64,000 bases of DNA, taken from the NCBI GenBank assembly GCA_905331475.1, contig CAJNYU010002478.1, forward strand, positions 124,001 through 188,000. Reading direction: 5' to 3'. This document shows positions 61,689 through 64,000 of the stretch, piece after piece. The translations under genes and the position numbers were made by a program. The notes under the pieces are model-generated. The model had not been told where the DNA came from, ran no database searches, and was given only the letters and a program-made list of their open reading frames with translations. This DNA comes from Rotaria socialis (Eukaryota > Rotifera > Eurotatoria > Philodinida > Philodinidae). Within the stretch, counting starts at the first letter, position 1, and each line of letters starts with the position of its first letter.

Positions 61689-63518
61689 TTATGATGATGG
61701 ATTATGCTGTTTTCGTAATCGAGCTCTTTCAGCTGGGTTATAAATTTGAATAGAAGGGCGATTCTTTATTACACCATTTGCATTCTATCAAAAAAAAAAA
61801 TTTTCATATAAGATTTCTTGCTGAATTGAATGCCTACTTTTTGCGAAGAAGCTGATGATCCTTTGTTTGATGAATTAGGTCGCTCATCATTTTGAGATTG
61901 TTGAGAATTATCATTAGAGTTATTGATAGTATCCAATGATGTCGTATCACGCTTCGCTTGATTCTCAATCTGTGATGATTCTTCATTTTTTGATTTCATA
62001 TTTGTAACAACTTTAGATTCTTTCGAGTTATGTTGTTGTTTGGATCGAGTATTTTGATGATCACGATTTTTCGATGCTTTATTACCACCATAATCATTTG
62101 CATTAGATCGTTTCTGTTAAAGAAAAAGATAAAAAGAACGAATGAATATCTGCTTACTTATTATTCCATTACCTGTTCTTGATTGCCTGTTCTATAATCT
62201 GATTTATCATAGCCACGTTGTTGACGACTAGATAGAAAACGTTTGTTATTAGTTCAACTATATTTTCAACAAAAAATAGTTACTTTGATCTATCACCACC
62301 TCCATAGCGTGATGAAGCATTGTAATCGTCCTCGTTCATGTTCTAAATTAGAGAATGCCATTAATTATATCAGCGTGGTTCGTTACAGACAAGGAAAATA
62401 TTGTAAAGATATCTGTTAGAAGTGGTGAAAGATTCAATCTTTTTCTTTCGCAGTTTAACAATTCTTGTACGTCATGCCTCACAAAATCACAAAGTGCATA
62501 CCCGTCCACTAGATGGTCTTGAATCATCATGTATATTTGATGGATTGTTTCTAAATGATTGTTTATTATTACGATGTTGTTGCGCCTGCTGAATACGCAT
62601 CATTTTTTCCTATGTTAAATAAAAATTCAATATTAAATAGAAGAAAAAAACATAAATCTGCCATTCAAACCTGTTTCCGTTCTTCACGTTTTCGTTTTAG
62701 AAATTCAAGTAAAGGTGTTGTAGTAGCGCCTGATTTATTTTTGTTATCTGTATTCATAAAGATTACTAATACTTCGAATTATAAATATATGTTCTACCTT
62801 GAATTTCACGTTGTTTTTTTTCAATTTCTTCAAGCATTATTTCAGCATTTGGTAATGCTTCCGTAGCACTTGGAGGTGCATTCATATTTGTGACAAATGT
62901 TTGATATTCAGGATCTAAACGATAATTAAGAATGGAAATTTTTGTAGGAATTTATCTACCTTGTTCAATCGAATTCATTTTCGGATCTTTTCGCAATTGT
63001 TGTTCTGATTTCGGTCGACATTGATTAGGTGCATATTCCACTGAACAAATATATTCATTTCCTATGATATATAATAATTGAAATTAAAATGAATATGTAA
63101 CGATAAAATTACCATTTTTATCAACAAAAACATATCCTTGAAATTTTTCTGTAAATACAATTAGATCTTGTCGGTTAGAAATATTAAGATAGGCACGAGA
63201 AAAAGCATATTGCTGACCCAAACTAAAAGAAATAGTTACAAATGAAAAGATCAATCGAAGTCAAATACCTTATATCAGCTTTGCAAAAACGATAATAATC
63301 ATGATCGGGAAGAGGAGAAACTATTTCAAGAAATTGTTCGCTCGTTAATGTAGGTGGTAATCGACGAAGAACGATCTTAATAAAATAATAAAAACAATAC
63401 ATTAGAAAAAAGTCAACAAAAATTAAATTGAACTCACTTTAGTTTGATTTTGATCGTTGAATGATCTATTATTTACAGATGATTGCTGTTTCGCTCCAAT
63501 GCTAGCTCCGTCAACCAT
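61689..63518 (-). CDS. UPF3B: UPF3 nonsense-mediated decay factor (UPF3A/B-like)
   Basis: Eleven exons: 63438-63518, 63269-63375, 63113-63222, 62960-63061, 62798-62914, 62671-62747, 62502-62609, 62284-62342, 62173-62227, 61838-62113, 61689-61784; about 395 residues. UPF3 bridges the exon-junction complex to UPF2/UPF1 in mRNA surveillance. The N-terminal RNP-like domain (about 28-140) has IVLRRLPPTLTSEQF, FSRAYLNISNRQDLIVF, FQGYVFVDKNGNEYICSVEY and DPEYQTFV. The middle is Lys/Glu/Arg-rich, then Asn/Ser/Gln-rich. The last exon encodes IKNRPSIQIYNPAERARLRK, matching the exon-junction-binding motif of UPF3B. Intron retention after 62502 would truncate the protein near 62348. Confidence 0.93.
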
Positions 63519-64000
63519 GATGAGCTTTCAATATTAATGAAATTATTATATGTATTAATATATATATATATATATAGAATAATAGATATCTGAAAAGTAA
63601 AATATATAATACTTGCATGATGCGTATAAGAAATAATAGATTTTTCTTTTTTTCGATCACACTTCCTTGTTTCGTCTGATACTATTTTTTACTTGAGACA
63701 ACACCTTTACTGTTAAATACTGATATGTGTGCCTATGAATTTCATGTGAACATTTTCTAATAGTGTTCAAAGTTAAATAAGTATCACTTTCGTTGCATTA
63801 AATCAATTGATAGATCATAGGATGTCTGTTTTTATAAATATTCTTATTGCAGATAGAAATAGTATAATAAAATACACGAATCGTAACAAGCATTTCTAGA
63901 GGGCGCAACTGATTCTTTTGAAAATCACTTATTAATTGAGAGTCGATGTAATCACTTTTAAACAGATAGCATAGGTTTGAGCCGGTTTCTATAATGTCGA
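63519..64000. other. Upstream of UPF3 to window end
   Basis: Includes a (TA)n run at 63557-63576. No gene recognised. Confidence 0.6.

Noticed and set aside
1..64000. CRISPR array, bacterial operon, prophage or tRNA gene
   Set aside because: No regularly spaced repeats with unique spacers, no prokaryotic gene structure, and no cloverleaf with A and B boxes was found by reading; the window is plainly animal nuclear DNA.

Overview
This is a eukaryotic nuclear window: AT-rich, spliced genes on both strands, GT-AG introns (mostly 45-100 bp, a few of 1-2 kb), many microsatellites and no bacterial-style operons. Gene content is animal: a stargazin-like TARP, a Vsx homeobox gene with CVC domain, a four-and-a-half-LIM protein, a nuclear receptor with an ESCKA P-box, ninjurin and cytohesin. 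Low GC, short introns and gene style suggest a small invertebrate. A rotifer, perhaps bdelloid, is my best guess, but it is inferred from style and not from a diagnostic marker.

Layout, left to right. 1-4.9 kb: 3' end of mitochondrial ribosomal protein L12 (+), complete NDUFV1 (+, 12 exons), and a ninjurin gene (-) converging on NDUFV1 with 145 bp between stop codons. 4.9-16.3 kb: about 11 kb without a supportable gene. It holds two MITE-like elements (one with a clean 8-bp target duplication), a CCGTAT-rich cluster containing the only N, and a copied segment arranged A-B-A. 16.3-20.8 kb: nuclear receptor (+) lacking its first exon here. 22.4-23.0 kb: intronless two-finger protein. 24.3-25.4 kb: intronless sterol C14/C7-reductase family protein. 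25.4-31.0 kb: cytohesin (Sec7-PH ARF exchange factor), whose first visible exon starts 45 bp after the reductase stop. 31.3-34.1 kb: proteasome subunit Rpn10/PSMD4. 34.8-35.5 kb: a foldback element with 20-bp tandem repeats. 36.8-40.9 kb: FHL-type LIM protein (-) with two alternative first exons. 41.6-43.1 kb: TARP (-) with polyglutamine. 46.6-47.9 kb: PTB/PID-domain protein (-). 47.9-54.3 kb: gene-poor. 54.3-55.9 kb: Vsx homeobox gene (-). 58.4-59.1 kb: RidA/UK114 deaminase (-). 61.7-63.5 kb: UPF3 (-).

The genes do not form one pathway. They are housekeeping genes (complex I, mitoribosome, proteasome, mRNA surveillance, RidA) mixed with signalling and developmental genes. The two transcription-factor genes lie beside the largest gene-poor stretches, as is common for developmentally regulated loci. 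I saw no CRISPR array, tRNA, rRNA or complete autonomous transposon. Exon boundaries were read by eye from splice sites and reading frame and may be off by a base or two.
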